64,000 bases of DNA from Paenibacillus sp. JJ-223 (lineage in GTDB: Bacteria; Bacillota; Bacilli; Paenibacillales; Paenibacillaceae), in the NCBI RefSeq assembly GCF_927798175.1, contig NZ_CAKMMP010000011.1, positions 62,001 through 126,000 of the forward strand, in the 5' to 3' direction. The translations under genes were made by a program, and so were the position numbers. Shown here in pieces: positions 62,710 through 64,000 of the stretch. The notes beneath the pieces were generated by a model. It was given only the letters and a program-made list of their open reading frames with translations. It had not been told where the DNA came from and made no database searches. Within the stretch, counting starts at the first letter, position 1, and the number at the start of each line of letters is the position of its first letter.

Positions 62710-63582
62710 TTGTTTTCATTTTGGCTGCATAACATGCTCAGCTATCCCGGATTTTGGGGGCTGCTGCTTGCAATGACCGCGCTGCTAACAGGCATCTATT
62801 TATGGTCGGCAACCGAAGTCAGACGCAACCGCGAACGGCGAATGCGGAGTATACGAGATACATTATACATAAGCACACCCTTGTTGGGACAACTTGCGGC
62901 AAAAGAAACCCATGGGTACATGTTCGACGAGCACTCTTCTCCCGATCTTTTGCAAGCGATGCTGTCATGCAAAGCGGCAGCCTGCTTGTCCATGCCATTG
63001 CAGGAGCAGATTCGGGACTGTACCCGACATCCCGAACCTGCACACCTGTCTCTCGTGCACAAAGCGCTGGAGAGGGAAACCGGGGCCTTGTCCGACGAAC
63101 TCGGACGCAATGAACTCCCGGCAGGTTGGGGACAGGGTGTCTGGAACGTGTTTCGTCCTGCCGCAGAACCAATCGCCTTTGCTGCCACGGCAGCGCTGTG
63201 CGCGGATTTCGTCTTCCGGCAGTCAGGGTTGCACCGCCCCTTTTGGGCAGCTTGGGACAATGCCTTGCCATGGATGCAATTCGTTTCGCTGTTGATCACG
63301 ATATTGTATGGATACCTGCTCTGGTCCGGACCGCGCGGGAGCACGCCTGCTCCTCTGAGCAAGCTGTTGTCGCTTTCGATCGTGCTGGCTGCCCTGCTGC
63401 ATTTGATCGGTTCCGCAGCTGCGCCTTATGCCCTTGGCCTTCAGCTCATCCTCATCGTTTCCGGCTTCGGCCTTACCAGGACCAGTTCCCGCAGCAATCG
63501 CCCCTATGCCGGGCATGACGGGATGGAAACGGCTCAAGCTGCCCACACGGATGGAGCGGACGGAGCAGACGGCCAGAGCTGA
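62710..63582 (+). CDS. Membrane protein of unknown function
   Basis: This 290-residue protein starts at TTG 62710 behind AAAGGAGGG, which is better placed than an in-frame ATG at 62653. A membrane segment follows the start (FWGLLLAMTALLTGIYLWS). A cytoplasmic stretch of about 130 residues with several cysteines comes next. Three or four C-terminal segments follow (PIAFAATAALCADF, WMQFVSLLITILYGYLLW, LLSLSIVLAALLHLIGSAA, PYALGLQLILIVSGFGL). I recognise no family. The terminator at 63630 is shared with the convergent yezD gene. Confidence 0.65.
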   Translation: MFSFWLHNMLSYPGFWGLLLAMTALLTGIYLWSATEVRRNRERRMRSIRDTLYISTPLLGQLAAKETHGYMFDEHSSPDLLQAMLSCKAAACLSMPLQEQIRDCTRHPEPAHLSLVHKALERETGALSDELGRNELPAGWGQGVWNVFRPAAEPIAFAATAALCADFVFRQSGLHRPFWAAWDNALPWMQFVSLLITILYGYLLWSGPRGSTPAPLSKLLSLSIVLAALLHLIGSAAAPYALGLQLILIVSGFGLTRTSSRSNRPYAGHDGMETAQAAHTDGADGADGQS

Positions 63583-63629
63583 CGATACGGCGGACTTTAT
63601 CCTAAAATGGCACTTTCTCAAAACAACAA

Positions 63630-63675
63630 ACGCAAAAGGAGAAGCCGTCTTAACGTGCTTCTCCTTTTGCGTTTC
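63630..63675. terminator. Bidirectional terminator
   Basis: AAACGCAAAAGGAGAAGC and GCTTCTCCTTTTGCGTTT are perfect complements between the membrane-protein gene (+) and the YezD gene (-). Confidence 0.95.
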
Positions 63676-63687
63676 GATCCTGAATTA

Positions 63688-63927
63688 TTATCCCTTCGTG
63701 CCTGCCTTGGGGCTCCGAAGAGCACGGGCAGAGCTGCTTCTCGCAGTGCTCCCGGATTTGGAGGCGCTGCCTGAAGACACATTTTCAAAACGCTTGCGTT
63801 CCGTCCGTTCCATCTGCACGATCTGGCCTTCATGCACAACGATATGCAGCGAGCCAAACTCCATGTCGTTCAATTGTCCGGCAATGCGGTCCAGCCATAC
63901 CTCATCCACTTTTAACGGCTTAGCCAT
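63688..63927 (-). CDS. YezD family small protein (DUF2292)
   Basis: This 79-residue protein has KVDEVWLDRIAGQLNDMEFGSLHIVVHEGQIVQMERTERKRF at its start, the YezD domain: a short beta hairpin ending in GxVxQMERTEKxR. A Ser/Ala/Lys-rich tail follows. In bacilli the gene often sits near sulfur-assimilation genes, but its function is unknown. GGAGG precedes the ATG. Upstream neighbours are outside the window. Confidence 0.85.
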   Translation of the reverse strand: MAKPLKVDEVWLDRIAGQLNDMEFGSLHIVVHEGQIVQMERTERKRFENVSSGSASKSGSTARSSSARALRSPKAGTKG

Positions 63928-64000
63928 AGAGCCGCCTCCTCTTCCCGGGCCGTGCCCGCCATATTTCTTGCATCGAATGCTTCGCTTCCATGTACCCGTC

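Overview
The window looks like chromosomal DNA of a Paenibacillus-type endospore-forming Firmicute. Supporting features are moderate GC with strong GGAGG-type ribosome binding sites, frequent GTG and TTG starts, YjcZ-type small sporulation proteins, a bacillithiol-dependent FosB, a YesN-type two-component pair beside a sugar ABC transporter, and copper-amine-oxidase-like stalk domain proteins. I see no rRNA, tRNA, transposase, prophage or CRISPR. I found 51 protein genes, one of them (34 residues) very short, plus the start site of a further gene leaving the left edge.

Layout. 1-8.3 kb: a stalk-domain secreted protein, a Rid-family protein, a VanY-like lipoprotein carboxypeptidase, a SNF2 helicase with a very GC-rich SWIM zinc-finger partner, and CheW. 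8.6-10.2 kb: pyrK-pyrD. 10.7-24 kb: a leftward catabolic cluster with a dipeptide/nickel-type ABC transporter (two permeases, binding protein, two ATPases), an M20 peptidase, a PucR regulator, an Asp/Glu racemase, an M29-like aminopeptidase, an AroM protein and a DUF1177 protein. It reads as import and stepwise processing of a small peptide-like or N-acyl/N-carbamoyl compound whose identity the sequence does not give. 24.2-26.9 kb: a fused reductase/alpha-beta hydrolase under a TetR regulator with a clear operator. 26.9-34.7 kb: a sugar ABC transporter (binding protein and two permeases) with a divergent sensor kinase/AraC-type response regulator. An array of 221-bp structured repeats sits inside the transporter operon. 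34.7-45.2 kb: arsenite-type transporter, TspO-like protein, RidA, orphan sensor kinase, PAP2 phosphatase, HD-GYP protein, two YjcZ genes, a lipoprotein, a second stalk protein and a thiamine-binding protein. 45.4-49.6 kb: a class I ribonucleotide reductase operon behind paired NrdR boxes and a long structured leader. 49.7-64 kb: SMI1/TPR protein, S9 peptidase, FosB, SDR, YwrD-like gamma-glutamyltransferase, BMP lipoprotein plus chemoreceptor, NAD(P)HX repair enzyme, NAD(P)-binding reductase, GNAT, a membrane protein and YezD.

The most unusual content is non-coding. (1) There are four full and one partial copies of a 221-bp element full of perfect inverted repeats, inserted between a sugar permease gene and its binding-protein gene. 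(2) Two arrays of DnaA-box-like TGTGNATAA words repeat about every 10.7 bp, one upstream of pyrKD and one upstream of the racemase. (3) A 180-bp palindrome lies between convergent genes. (4) Two candidate structured RNAs, one free-standing and one the ribonucleotide reductase leader, share a hairpin loop word. These deserve the most follow-up.
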